Position numbers and translations under genes: made by a program
From: Caulobacter sp. 17J65-9
GTDB lineage: Bacteria > Pseudomonadota > Alphaproteobacteria > Caulobacterales > Caulobacteraceae
Direction: 5' to 3'
DNA length: 64,000 bases
Assembly (NCBI RefSeq): GCF_010975005.1
Contig: NZ_JAAIVC010000005.1
Coordinates: 1 to 64,000 of the forward strand
The notes under the pieces: generated by a model
What the model saw: only the letters and a program-made list of their open reading frames with translations
Databases searched by the model: none
Told to the model about the DNA's origin: nothing
Shown here: one piece after another, positions 27,956-36,329 of the stretch
Position numbering within the stretch: position 1 is the stretch's first letter
Layout of the letters: every line of letters starts with the position of its first letter

Positions 27956-29299
27956 GTGACCGACACCGTTTTCGCCCTCGCCACCGCCCCCGGCCGGGCG
28001 GCGGTCGCCGTCGTGCGTCTGTCCGGCCCGGCCACCGACCGTGCGCTGAAGATGCTGGCCGGCGCCCTGCCCTCGCCCCGCCGCGCATCGCTGCGCACGC
28101 TTCGGGGGCCCGATGGCGCACGCCTGGACGACGCCCTGGTGCTCTGGTTCCCGGGGCCCGGCAGCTACACCGGCGAGGATTCCGCCGAGCTGCACCTGCA
28201 CGGCGGGCGCGCCGTGGTCGAGGCGGTGTCGCACGTGCTGGGGACCCTGGGCGTGCGCCCGGCCGAGGCCGGCGAGTTCACCCGGCGCGCCTTCCAGAAC
28301 GGCAAGCTGGACCTGACCCAGGCCGAGGCCGTCGCTGACCTGGTCGACGCCGAGACCGAGGCGCAACGGCGTCAGGCCCTCGACCAGCTCGACGGCGCCC
28401 TGGGCCGCCGCTACGAGGCCTGGCGGTTGTCCATCGTGGAAACCCTGGCCCTGCTCGAGGCCGAGATCGACTTCCCCGACGAGGACCTGCCCGGCGGCCT
28501 GGCCTCGCGCACCGTGCCCCGCATCGACGCCCTGATTGGCGAGCTGGACGCCGCCCTGGCCGACGCCGCCCGCGGCGAGCGGGTCCGCGACGGCTACCGC
28601 ATCGCCCTGATCGGCGCGCCCAACGCCGGCAAGTCCAGCCTGTTCAACCGGCTGGTCCGGCGGGAGGCGGCCATCGTCACCCCGATCGCCGGCACCACGC
28701 GTGACGTGCTGGAGGCGACCTTCGACCTGGCCGGCTTCAAGACCCTGCTGGCCGACACCGCCGGCGTCCGGGCCACCGAGGACGTCGTCGAGGTCGAAGG
28801 CGTGCGCCGGGCCCGGGCCTGGGCCGATACGGCGGCGCTTCGTCTCTGGGTGATCGACCCGGCCGCCCCGGGCGAGCTGTGGCGCGAGGGCGCCGAGCTG
28901 ATCCGTGGCGGCGACCTGGCCCTGCTCAGCAAGGCAGACCTCGGCGGCGTGCCGGATCCGGGCGTGCTCGACGCCATCGCCGAGCGCGGGGCGGAGCTGT
29001 TGCACGTGAGCGCCGACAGCGGCGAAGGCCTGGACGCGCTTGAGGCCGCGCTGGCGGCGCGGGTGTCCGACGCCCTGTCCGGCGCCGACTTCCCGGCCGT
29101 CACCCGTGAACGGCACCGCGCGCGGCTGACTGAGGCCCGCACCCACCTGGACCGCGCGCGCCTGGCCCTGGACCTCGGGCCGGAGCTGGCCGCGGAGGAC
29201 GTGCGCCTGGCGGCCCGCGCCCTGGCCCGTGTGGCCGGGCGGGTCGACGCCGAAGACGTGCTCGACGTGGTGTTCGCCAGCTTCTGCATCGGGAAGTGA
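27956..29299 (+). CDS. mnmE: tRNA uridine-5-carboxymethylaminomethyl(34) GTPase MnmE
   Basis: A 447-residue GTPase. The N-terminal folate-binding domain ([36 protein letters not shown]) is followed by helices and a G domain (G1 [10 protein letters not shown]2 TTRD, G3 DTAG, G4 SKAD). The C-terminal FCIGK supplies the catalytic cysteine. With MnmG it modifies U34 of tRNAs. The start is GTG at 27956. The order mnmE-mnmG-rsmG-parA-parB is the classic origin-region cluster. Confidence 0.97.
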   Translation: MTDTVFALATAPGRAAVAVVRLSGPATDRALKMLAGALPSPRRASLRTLRGPDGARLDDALVLWFPGPGSYTGEDSAELHLHGGRAVVEAVSHVLGTLGVRPAEAGEFTRRAFQNGKLDLTQAEAVADLVDAETEAQRRQALDQLDGALGRRYEAWRLSIVETLALLEAEIDFPDEDLPGGLASRTVPRIDALIGELDAALADAARGERVRDGYRIALIGAPNAGKSSLFNRLVRREAAIVTPIAGTTRDVLEATFDLAGFKTLLADTAGVRATEDVVEVEGVRRARAWADTAALRLWVIDPAAPGELWREGAELIRGGDLALLSKADLGGVPDPGVLDAIAERGAELLHVSADSGEGLDALEAALAARVSDALSGADFPAVTRERHRARLTEARTHLDRARLALDLGPELAAEDVRLAARALARVAGRVDAEDVLDVVFASFCIGK

Positions 29300-29300
29300 A

Positions 29301-29469
29301 GCCCCTCTCCTCCCCTGCGCAGCGGGGGAGGGGGACCATGCGAAGCATGGTGGAGGGGGCGGACCGCGATATAGACGTTAGGGAAAGATTGGGGCGGGGG
29401 CTCGCCCCCTCCACCGCCTTCGGCGGTCCCCCTCCCCCGTTCAGCTGCGCCTCACAGGGGAGGAGAGAG
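29301..29469. repeat. MITE-like palindromic intergenic repeat, copy B
   Basis: The second full copy starts 2 bp after the mnmE stop, with the same arms as copy A (CTCTCCTCCCC ... GGGGAGGAGAG). Its inner hairpins are at 29335-29351 (ACCATGC-GAA-GCATGGT) and 29413-29427 (ACCGCC-TTC-GGCGGT). The stems differ from those of copy A but pair perfectly. The central spacer is unrelated to that of copy A. Confidence 0.85.
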
Positions 29470-29495
29470 CCGCTCACGGCCCTCTCCAACGGCCA

Positions 29496-29511
29496 TGTTT
29501 CACGTGAAACA
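29496..29511. promoter_or_regulatory. parS centromere site 2
   Basis: A second perfect TGTTTCACGTGAAACA, 2.6 kb beyond parS1 and about 7 kb from the origin, in the mnmE-mnmG intergenic region and about 2.6 kb before parA. Confidence 0.97.
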
Positions 29512-29597
29512 GCCCCGCTGCGTCCCTCTTAACCACCCCCGCGGGTGGTCGGGGCCGCGCCGCCTTGCTATATAGAGAGCCAAGAGAGCCCTGAGCC

Positions 29598-29623
29598 CGC
29601 CCCCGCCCGTCGGGGGCGTTTTT
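29598..29623 (+). terminator. Terminator-like hairpin in the mnmG leader (possible attenuator)
   Basis: A 7-bp stem CGCCCCC/GGGGGCG (29598-29604 with 29612-29618) is followed by TTTTT, ending 14 bases before the mnmG start. A TATATAGA-type -10-like stretch lies upstream at about 29569-29577. A terminator this close to a start codon, with no room for a promoter after it, suggests transcript attenuation rather than a gene end. Confidence 0.65.
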
Positions 29624-29637
29624 GTCCGGAGCATGCG

Positions 29638-31512
29638 TTGGCGTCGTCCTGGGATGTGATCGTGATCGGCGGCGGCCACGCCGGCTGCGAGGCGGCCGCG
29701 GCGGCGGCGCGCACGGGCGCGCGCACCCTGCTGCTGACCCACAAGATCGAGACCCTGGGCGAAATGTCGTGCAACCCGGCCATCGGCGGCCTGGGCAAGG
29801 GCCACCTGGTGCGCGAGATCGACGCCCTGGACGGCCTGATGGGCCGGCTGGCCGACGTCTCCGGCATCCAGTTCCGCCTGCTGAACCGCTCCAAGGGCCC
29901 GGCCGTGCGCGGCCCGCGCGCCCAGATCGACCGCCGCCTCTATCGCGAGGCCATGCAGGCCGAGATCCTCAACTACCCCGGCCTGGAAGTCCGCGCCGAG
30001 GCGGTCGAGGATCTGCTGGTCGAGGACGGCGTGGTCGCCGGCGCGGTCGGCGCCACGGGCGACGTTTATCGTGCGGGCCGGGTCGTGCTGACCACGGGCA
30101 CCTTCCTGAAGGGCGTGATCCACCGCGGCGAGGAGCGCATCCCGGCCGGCCGCGTGGGCGACCAGCCGTCGATCGGCCTGTCGGACCGGCTCTATGCGCT
30201 GGGCCTGATGATGGGCCGGCTGAAGACCGGCACGCCGGCGCGCCTGATCGGCTCGACCATCGCGTGGGCCCAGCTGGAGATGCAGGACGCCGACGCCGAG
30301 CCGGTGCCCTTCTCCTTCCTGACCGACCAGATCCGCGTGCCGCAGATCGCCTGCGGCATCACCTATACGACCGAAGAGACGCATCGGATCATCGCCGAGC
30401 GGCTGGGCGAGAGCGCGGTCTATGGCGGCAAGCTGTCGGGCCGGGGCCCGCGCTACTGCCCCTCGATCGAAGACAAGGTGGTGCGCTTCGCCGACAAGAC
30501 CTCGCACCAGATCTTCCTGGAGCCGGAGGGCCGGGACGACGACACCGTCTATCCGAACGGCATCTCCACCTCGGTGTCGGCCGAGACCCAGGACGCCTTC
30601 CTGCGCACCATTCCGGGCCTGGAGCAGGTCCAGGTGCGCCGCTACGGCTACGCCATCGAATACGACTACGTCGACCCGCGCGAACTGGACCCGACCCTGC
30701 AGGTGAAGCGCCTGCCGGGCCTGTACCTGGCCGGCCAGATCAACGGCACGACCGGCTACGAGGAGGCCGGCGCGCAGGGCCTGGTCGCCGGCATGAACGC
30801 GGCGCTGGCCGCCGCGGGGTCGGAGCCCGCCACCTTCGCCCGCGACGAGGCCTATCTCGGCGTCATGATCGACGACCTGGTCACACGTGGTGTGACCGAG
30901 CCATACCGCATGTTCACCAGCCGGGCCGAGTTCCGGCTGAGCCTGCGCGCCGACAACGCTGATCAACGGTTGACCGCCCGCGGCGTCGAGCTCGGCGTGG
31001 TCAAGTCAGAGCGCGCGCAAGCCTTTGCCCAGAAGGCGGAAGCGCTGGCGACCGCCCGCCAGCAGGCCAAGGCCTGGATGTTGACGCCCAAGGAAGCCAG
31101 CAACGTCGGCCTCAACGTCAACGCCGACGGCCAGCGCCGCTCACTTCTTCAGCTTCTCGCCTACCCCGGCGCCTCGCTCGAGCGCTTCGCCGCCGTCTGG
31201 CCGGAGATCTCGGGCTGGTCGCGCGAGGTGGCCGAGCAGGTGGAGATCGACGCCGCCTACGCCGGCTATCTCGACCGCCAGGCCGCCGACGCGGAGGCCT
31301 TCCGCAAGGAAGAAGAGCTGCGCCTGCCGGCCGATCTCGACTACCGCGCCATCGGCGGCCTCAGCCACGAGTGCCGCGAGAAGCTCCACGCCGTGCGTCC
31401 CCTCACCCTCGGCCAGGCCGCGCGCATCGAGGGCGTCACGCCCGGCGCCTTGACCGCCCTTCTCGCTCACGTCCGCAAACATGACCGCAAGTCCGGCGAC
31501 GCCGCGGCCTGA
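29638..31512 (+). CDS. mnmG: tRNA uridine-5-carboxymethylaminomethyl(34) synthesis FAD enzyme MnmG
   Basis: A 624-residue flavoprotein (GidA). The FAD Rossmann motif [14 protein letters not shown] is at the N terminus, followed by [42 protein letters not shown] and [15 protein letters not shown]. Its C-terminal helical domain binds MnmE. The start appears to be TTG at 29638, preceded by CCGGAG; an ATG at 29633 is out of frame. Rare-codon initiation plus the upstream hairpin suggest tight expression control. It overlaps rsmG by 32 bp. Confidence 0.96.
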   Translation: MASSWDVIVIGGGHAGCEAAAAAARTGARTLLLTHKIETLGEMSCNPAIGGLGKGHLVREIDALDGLMGRLADVSGIQFRLLNRSKGPAVRGPRAQIDRRLYREAMQAEILNYPGLEVRAEAVEDLLVEDGVVAGAVGATGDVYRAGRVVLTTGTFLKGVIHRGEERIPAGRVGDQPSIGLSDRLYALGLMMGRLKTGTPARLIGSTIAWAQLEMQDADAEPVPFSFLTDQIRVPQIACGITYTTEETHRIIAERLGESAVYGGKLSGRGPRYCPSIEDKVVRFADKTSHQIFLEPEGRDDDTVYPNGISTSVSAETQDAFLRTIPGLEQVQVRRYGYAIEYDYVDPRELDPTLQVKRLPGLYLAGQINGTTGYEEAGAQGLVAGMNAALAAAGSEPATFARDEAYLGVMIDDLVTRGVTEPYRMFTSRAEFRLSLRADNADQRLTARGVELGVVKSERAQAFAQKAEALATARQQAKAWMLTPKEASNVGLNVNADGQRRSLLQLLAYPGASLERFAAVWPEISGWSREVAEQVEIDAAYAGYLDRQAADAEAFRKEEELRLPADLDYRAIGGLSHECREKLHAVRPLTLGQAARIEGVTPGALTALLAHVRKHDRKSGDAAA

Positions 31513-32143
31513 GCCGGCGCCCTTCACCCAGGACGACTTCGCGCGCGCCGTCGGGCCACGTGCGACGTCCGCGCGCCTGGCCGATCTCGAGCGCTTCCGC
31601 CTGATGGTGGCCGAGAAGAACGAGGTCATGAACCTGGTCGGCCCGGCCACCGTCGCGCACTTCTGGTCGCGCCACGCGCTGGATAGCGCCCAGCTGCTCC
31701 ATCTCGCGCCCGACGCGCGCGTGTGGGCCGATCTCGGCGCCGGCGCGGGCTTCCCCGGCGTGGTGCTGGCGATCCTGCTCAAGGGCGAGCCCGGCGCGCG
31801 CGTGCATCTTGTGGACAGTTTGGCCAAGCGCTGCCGCTTCCTCGACGAGGTGGTGGCCGCCCTCGACCTCCCGGCCACGGTGCATTGCGCGCGCGCCGAA
31901 GCCTTGAATCTCAAGGCCGACGTGGTCACCGCCCGGGCCATGGCCCCGATGGTCAAGCTGCTCGGCTTCGCCCTCCCCTACTTCCGAAACGGCGCCCAGG
32001 GCCTGTTTTTGAAGGGGGAAAACGTGGCCGCCGAATTGAACGAAGCCAGGAAATCGTGGAGCTTCGACGACGAGCTCCTTTCCTCCCTCAGCGATCCACG
32101 CGGCCGCGTGGTCCGCATCCGGAGACTGTCCCGTGCGAAATGA
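31481..32143 (+). CDS. rsmG: 16S rRNA (guanine-N7) methyltransferase RsmG
   Basis: A 220-residue GidB-family SAM methyltransferase: [27 protein letters not shown], then SAM loop [18 protein letters not shown], and [13 protein letters not shown]. It methylates N7 of G527 in 16S rRNA; loss in other bacteria gives low-level streptomycin resistance. It starts inside the end of mnmG (32-bp overlap) and overlaps parA by 11 bp. Confidence 0.96.
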   Translation: MTASPATPRPEPAPFTQDDFARAVGPRATSARLADLERFRLMVAEKNEVMNLVGPATVAHFWSRHALDSAQLLHLAPDARVWADLGAGAGFPGVVLAILLKGEPGARVHLVDSLAKRCRFLDEVVAALDLPATVHCARAEALNLKADVVTARAMAPMVKLLGFALPYFRNGAQGLFLKGENVAAELNEARKSWSFDDELLSSLSDPRGRVVRIRRLSRAK

Positions 32144-32969
32144 GACCCGCGCCGCCCCGCGCGTCCTGTCCGTCTCCAACCAGAAGGGCGGCGTGGGCAA
32201 GACCACGACCGCCATCAACCTCGGCACCGCGCTGGCCGCAGTCGGCGAGCGCGTGCTGATCGTCGACATGGACCCCCAGGGCAACGCCTCGACCGGTCTT
32301 GGCGTGCCCAAGACCGTGCGGCGCACCACCATCTACGACGTGGTGGTCGACGGCGCCTCGATCGCCGAGACCGCGGTCGAGACCTCGGTGCCGGGCCTGT
32401 CGATCATCCCCTCCGACGCCGACCTGTCGGGCATCGAGATCGAGCTCAGCCAGGCCGACCGCCGCAGCTTCCGTCTGCGCGACGCCCTGGAGCAGGTCCG
32501 GGAAGACCGGTCACACCCGGGTTTTACCTATGTGTTGATTGATTGCCCGCCGTCGCTCAACCTGTTGACTGTCAACGCCATGACCGCCGCCGACGCGGTC
32601 CTGGTGCCGCTGCAGTGCGAGTTTTTCGCCCTGGAAGGCCTGTCCCAGCTGATGCGCACGGTCGAACTGGTGCGCGGCAGCCTCAATCCGCGCCTGGAGA
32701 TCCAGGGCGTGGTGCTGACCATGTATGACCGCCGCAACTCCCTGTCCGCCCAGGTCGCCGCCGACGTGCGGGCCCACTTCGGGGACAAGGTGTATGACTC
32801 GGTCATACCGCGGAACGTGCGGGTCTCGGAGGCGCCGTCCTTCGGCAAGCCAGCCCTGATCTACGACCTGAAGTGCGCCGGCTCGCAGGCCTATCTGAAG
32901 CTGGCCAAGGAGGTCGTCGTGCGCGAGCGCAAGCGCCGCGCCGCCGCCGCCGCCCAATCGGCCGCCTGA
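32133..32969 (+). CDS. parA: Chromosome-partitioning ATPase ParA
   Basis: A 278-residue Walker-type ATPase with the deviant Walker A KGGVGKTTT (residues 19-27), VDMDPQGNASTGLGV, and the switch region VLIDCPPSLNLLTVNAMTAAD. It forms a nucleoid-bound gradient that pulls the ParB-parS complex to the cell pole. It starts GTG at 32133 inside the end of rsmG. It is followed 70 bp later by parB. Confidence 0.97.
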   Translation: MRNETRAAPRVLSVSNQKGGVGKTTTAINLGTALAAVGERVLIVDMDPQGNASTGLGVPKTVRRTTIYDVVVDGASIAETAVETSVPGLSIIPSDADLSGIEIELSQADRRSFRLRDALEQVREDRSHPGFTYVLIDCPPSLNLLTVNAMTAADAVLVPLQCEFFALEGLSQLMRTVELVRGSLNPRLEIQGVVLTMYDRRNSLSAQVAADVRAHFGDKVYDSVIPRNVRVSEAPSFGKPALIYDLKCAGSQAYLKLAKEVVVRERKRRAAAAAQSAA

Positions 32970-33039
32970 TCTGGCCGCCGCGTGATTACGTTTGAGCGCT
33001 GACCGCGCTCTGAGACCAAGAAGACCACCGGAGTAAGCC

Positions 33040-33951
33040 ATGTCGGAACGTCAACGAGGCCTGGGCCGCGGCCTGTCGGCCCTGCTGGGCGAGCAGGCCG
33101 CCGAGGCCGTCATGGCCGCCGACGAGGCCGCCCAGGTCGCCGCGCCGGCCCGTCCGGGCTCGACCAGCGAGTTCCCGATCGAGCTGCTGCACCCCAATCC
33201 GGACCAGCCGCGCAAGATCTTCACCGAGGCCGAGCTGGAAGAGCTGGGCGCCTCGATCCGCGAAAAGGGCGTGCTGCAGCCGATCCTGGTGCGCCCCTCC
33301 CCGCTGACGCCTGGCGAATACCAGATCGTCGCCGGCGAGCGGCGCTGGCGCGCCTCGTACAAGGCCGGGCTGAAGACCGTGCCGGTCATCGTGCGCGATC
33401 TCGACGACCTCGAGGTGCTGGAGATCGGCATCGTCGAGAACGTCCAGCGCGCCGACCTCAACCCGATGGAAGAGGCGCTGTCCTACAAGGCCCTGATGGA
33501 GCGGTTCGGCCGCACCCAGGACGCCGTCGCCCAGGTCGTCGGCAAGAGCCGCAGCCACGTCGCCAACACCATGCGCCTGCTGGCCCTGCCCGAGGCCGTG
33601 CGCGACCACGTGCTGGCCGGGCGCCTGTCCGCCGGCCACGCGCGGGCCATCGCCACCGCCCCGGACCCGGCCGCCCTGGCCGAGCGCGTCATCCAGGACG
33701 GCCTCAGCGTGCGCCAGGCCGAGGCCCTGTCGCGCGAGGCGGCCGAGCGCCCCCGCCGCGAACCCCGCCCGGGCTCCAACCCGGCCGCCAAGAGCGCCGA
33801 CACCGCTGCGCTTGAGAGCGACCTGGCCGACGCGCTGGGCCTCGACGTCGTGCTGGACGACCGCAACGGCAAGGGCGAGCTCAAAATCCGCTACACGACG
33901 CTGGAGCAGCTGGACGACCTGTGCCGGCGGCTGATGCGCGGCGGGGTGTGA
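33040..33951 (+). CDS. parB: Chromosome-partitioning CTPase/DNA-binding protein ParB
   Basis: A 303-residue protein. The N-terminal ParA-interaction region (RQRGLGRGLSALLGE) is followed by the ParB/Srx CTP-binding domain with QPILVRPS and the GERRWRAS motif (about residue 101). The helix-turn-helix that reads parS is in RTQDAVAQVVGKSRSHVANTMRLLALP, and a C-terminal dimerisation domain closes the protein. Its two consensus sites are at 26877 and 29496. ATG at 33040; GGAG lies upstream. Confidence 0.97.
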   Translation: MSERQRGLGRGLSALLGEQAAEAVMAADEAAQVAAPARPGSTSEFPIELLHPNPDQPRKIFTEAELEELGASIREKGVLQPILVRPSPLTPGEYQIVAGERRWRASYKAGLKTVPVIVRDLDDLEVLEIGIVENVQRADLNPMEEALSYKALMERFGRTQDAVAQVVGKSRSHVANTMRLLALPEAVRDHVLAGRLSAGHARAIATAPDPAALAERVIQDGLSVRQAEALSREAAERPRREPRPGSNPAAKSADTAALESDLADALGLDVVLDDRNGKGELKIRYTTLEQLDDLCRRLMRGGV

Positions 33952-34010
33952 AGAACCTCCCCGCGCGGCGCCCGTTCTCCTGACGGCGAAAGCCGTCGGA
34001 GGCCTAAGTG

Positions 34011-34160
34011 GTGAAGCCCGAACGCGACGCCATCAAGCGCGCCGGCCCGGTCGAAAAGTCCGGCCAGCCCCGGCCGATCCCGCCGCCCATGATGATCTGG
34101 GTGATCGTGGCGCTGGGCCTGCTCATGCTGGCCGCCGTCGCCTGGATGGTGTTCGGCTGA
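34011..34160 (+). CDS. Small single-pass membrane protein (49 aa)
   Basis: The GTG-initiated frame MKPERDAIKRAGPVEKSGQP continues to a Pro-rich stretch and one transmembrane helix (IWVIVALGLLMLAAVAWMVF). The ribosome site GGAGG (33998-34002) is well placed, but it is part of a hairpin: CTCC at 33977-33980 pairs with GGAG at 33998-34001, over GACGGC-GAAA-GCCGTC. This implies translation control. No family recognised. Confidence 0.7.
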   Translation: MKPERDAIKRAGPVEKSGQPRPIPPPMMIWVIVALGLLMLAAVAWMVFG

Positions 34161-34232
34161 AGCCGCGCCCGCGAACCTCCCCGCCCCTGCGCCGTTTCTT
34201 CTGACGCGCGTCCCGCGCCAGAGGAGCGGCCC

Positions 34233-34412
34233 ATGGACATGGAAGACAAGGTTCGCGACGCGATCCTCTACGACCTCACCCGCCAGGCCGAACTGCCCGA
34301 CGCCCGCCTGAAGGTCGAAAAACGCCCCGAAGGCCACCTCGTGGTCAGCGGCGACGTCGACCTGGAGGAGCTGGCCATGGCCGTCGTTGGCGCGGTGGCC
34401 GGGGGGCCGTGA
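34233..34412 (+). CDS. Small acidic protein of unknown function (59 aa)
   Basis: ATG-initiated MDMEDKVRDAILYDLTRQAE, followed by KVEKRPEGHLVVSGDVDLEELAMAVVGA. The regular beta-hairpin-like VSGDVDLEELA and the AGAGGAG ribosome site support a real gene. As for the preceding gene, the ribosome site is paired: CTTCTG (34198-34203) with CAGAGG (34219-34224), over an inner GCGCG/CGCGC stem. Unknown family, probably conserved only in relatives. Confidence 0.65.
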   Translation: MDMEDKVRDAILYDLTRQAELPDARLKVEKRPEGHLVVSGDVDLEELAMAVVGAVAGGP

Positions 34413-34514
34413 AGAGGGGACTAGGGCCTTTCTCACTTCAGATACCGCCCCGTGACAAGCGCTGCAGTGAAAAGAAGATCGGCACCCGGCAAGTGTCGGC
34501 GCCGGAGCCCTTGC

Positions 34515-34538
34515 AACTCTAGGAGCAGAGTTTTTATT
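34515..34538 (+). terminator. Rho-independent terminator-like hairpin
   Basis: A short stem AACTCT/AGAGTT (34515-34520 with 34527-34532) is followed by TTTATTAA. It lies 100 bp after the 59-aa gene and just before the AT-richer DUF4365 gene. Confidence 0.55.
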
Positions 34539-34570
34539 AAGCGCGGTTGAATTGAGGTGCTGGGGGCGCC

Positions 34571-36169
34571 GTGACCCGACGTTTAAACTCCGATGCCCTT
34601 GGGAAAAAGGGTGAGCAGCGGTTTGCAGAGCTTTGTGTTGACGCCGAGCTCGTTCCTAACAAGGCAGACTGGGACCGGACTGGCTGGGACTATGTGGTCG
34701 ACTGGCCGGCGCACAAGGAAGCGGGACTAAGCCTAGACCGCCGACCGTCCCCAATTTCCTGCTACGCCCAAGTCAAAACCCACTGGTCGGGCGGTGATAG
34801 CATCCGAGTTCGGCTGTCGTCTGTAGAGCGTCTAGCCAAGGACCATCGGCCGTCATTCATATACGTGTTGACCGTTTCGGACACCCTCGATTTCGTGGGC
34901 GCGAGCGTTATACACGTTGAGGGCGAGTTCCTTGAGCTGATCTTGAGGAAGCTTCGAGAGTGCGAAAAAGAGGCAAAAAAACCAAACAAGGTCGAGTTTA
35001 CCTTCTCCATCTCCAAGTGGGGCGAGCCTATTTCTGCTACAGGGCCGGCCTTCCGGACGTTTGTGGAAAAATGCGTCGGCCCATCTCTGTTTGATTACGC
35101 CGGGCGAAAACAAAAACAGCTTGAGACCTTAGGATTTGGCTCAGACCGATTGCATTTTAGCGCAACCATAACGGCCACAACTCGCGACGATATTATTGAC
35201 GCCTTCTTGGGCTTGAAGCCCGTCAATGCAGATATTCATGGAGGATTTGAGAAGCGCTTCGGAATCTCTCTCCCGATTCCGGATCTTCCTTTAGGTGCCA
35301 CGGTCCTAGAATTTCAACCACGGGCTTTCGACGAATGCCGGATTAAGCTTCGTCGGGAATTGCTTGATGAGCCTATCATCTTCAAAGGTAAAATGTTTGG
35401 AGTCCCGAAGGAAGTTGCGGGGCCAGAACGTGTAAAATTTTTGCTTGAGACCGATCTTTTTAAACTGATTCTTTGCGCGACTGGTATATCAGAAAAGCAA
35501 ATTGACCTATCGATCAATCTTAGAATGCATCGTGAAGTAATCGAGTCGCGTGTGCTCAGAGCGGAGGACTGGCGTGATTTCTATTCGTTTGTCGCGCTCT
35601 TGACGGAGGGCCCGCTACGCATCGAGGTCGTGCCTAAAAAGACGAAGACTGCGCTCGCCGGCACCATTTCGGCGACATTCGATGAAGAATCCAGCGCGGG
35701 TTGGCGCGAACTTTCCAAACTCGCGTCGACGCTTACCCGCTATTTCAAGATTGCCGGTGCCCCAAATACAAAGCTGCGCATATCTGACGTAGTCGAAGCT
35801 TGGGACGCTATCGACATATTGCGATTAATTGAAGACGCTCCACGGACGTTGAATCCGCCCAGCTTTCAAACGCCACTGATATCAGACGTGCGCGAGGACT
35901 CCCGAGAGCACCTGTTATACATCCAGGTAGTCCCGTTAGGGGCGTTCAGCCTTGCCTATTGCGTCAAAGTTCAGTTGGTGCCGACGTTGCGTGATGACGG
36001 CATCTCGTGGGTTGGTGACGAGATGTCGCTTGTTGCGATTGAGCGCTTCAGAAGCGAGGGATTGGATCTCAATAATTTCGTTGAGAGAATGAAAGTCGCT
36101 ACCAAAGTAGTGAGCTATGTCGTTTCTGGGGGTCCAAAAGGCGCACTTTCTCCTCCTGAGGCCGCCTGA
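34571..36169 (+). CDS. DUF4365-like PD-(D/E)XK nuclease-fold protein, horizontally acquired
   Basis: A 532-residue protein whose N-terminal 110 residues match the DUF4365 pattern: GKKGEQRFAELC (E15), RTGWDYVV (D40), CYAQVKTHW (Q67-x-K69), then a hydrophobic FIYVLTV strand. This is the layout of a PD-(D/E)XK nuclease core. The remaining 400 residues are not recognised. Base composition is clearly AT-richer than all neighbours (runs such as AAAAAAACC and TTATTGAC, many A/T third positions), so transfer is likely. The start is GTG at 34571. DUF4365 proteins are often found with anti-phage or other accessory genes; no partner is evident here. Confidence 0.72.
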   Translation: MTRRLNSDALGKKGEQRFAELCVDAELVPNKADWDRTGWDYVVDWPAHKEAGLSLDRRPSPISCYAQVKTHWSGGDSIRVRLSSVERLAKDHRPSFIYVLTVSDTLDFVGASVIHVEGEFLELILRKLRECEKEAKKPNKVEFTFSISKWGEPISATGPAFRTFVEKCVGPSLFDYAGRKQKQLETLGFGSDRLHFSATITATTRDDIIDAFLGLKPVNADIHGGFEKRFGISLPIPDLPLGATVLEFQPRAFDECRIKLRRELLDEPIIFKGKMFGVPKEVAGPERVKFLLETDLFKLILCATGISEKQIDLSINLRMHREVIESRVLRAEDWRDFYSFVALLTEGPLRIEVVPKKTKTALAGTISATFDEESSAGWRELSKLASTLTRYFKIAGAPNTKLRISDVVEAWDAIDILRLIEDAPRTLNPPSFQTPLISDVREDSREHLLYIQVVPLGAFSLAYCVKVQLVPTLRDDGISWVGDEMSLVAIERFRSEGLDLNNFVERMKVATKVVSYVVSGGPKGALSPPEAA

Positions 36170-36329
36170 TGACTCTGCCCCCCAATTGACACCCCCGCCT
36201 AACGGCGTTCTCCTCTAGCCGCCGGCGTAGGGGGCTCGCCGGTGCGGTCCTGTCGGACCGGCTGGTGTTCGTCGCCGGTAGTGGCCCGGCGGTCGGCTCC
36301 CGCGTTCGCGTCTGCGTCCGGGGGGGAGC
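36170..36329. other. Leader of the giant-protein operon
   Basis: This 160-bp stretch has a GTTCTCCT-containing hairpin motif (36203-36230) like those before the two small genes after parB and before the ABC-F gene. A perfect GGTCC-TGTC-GGACC hairpin follows at 36247-36260. The sequence returns abruptly to high GC, marking the right edge of the AT-rich insert. Confidence 0.5.

Noticed and set aside
30882-30901. Palindrome-like GGTCACACGTGGTGTGACC inside mnmG as a third parS
   Set aside because: Only the central CACGTG and two outer bases match parS (8 of 14), and it is explained by coding sequence.
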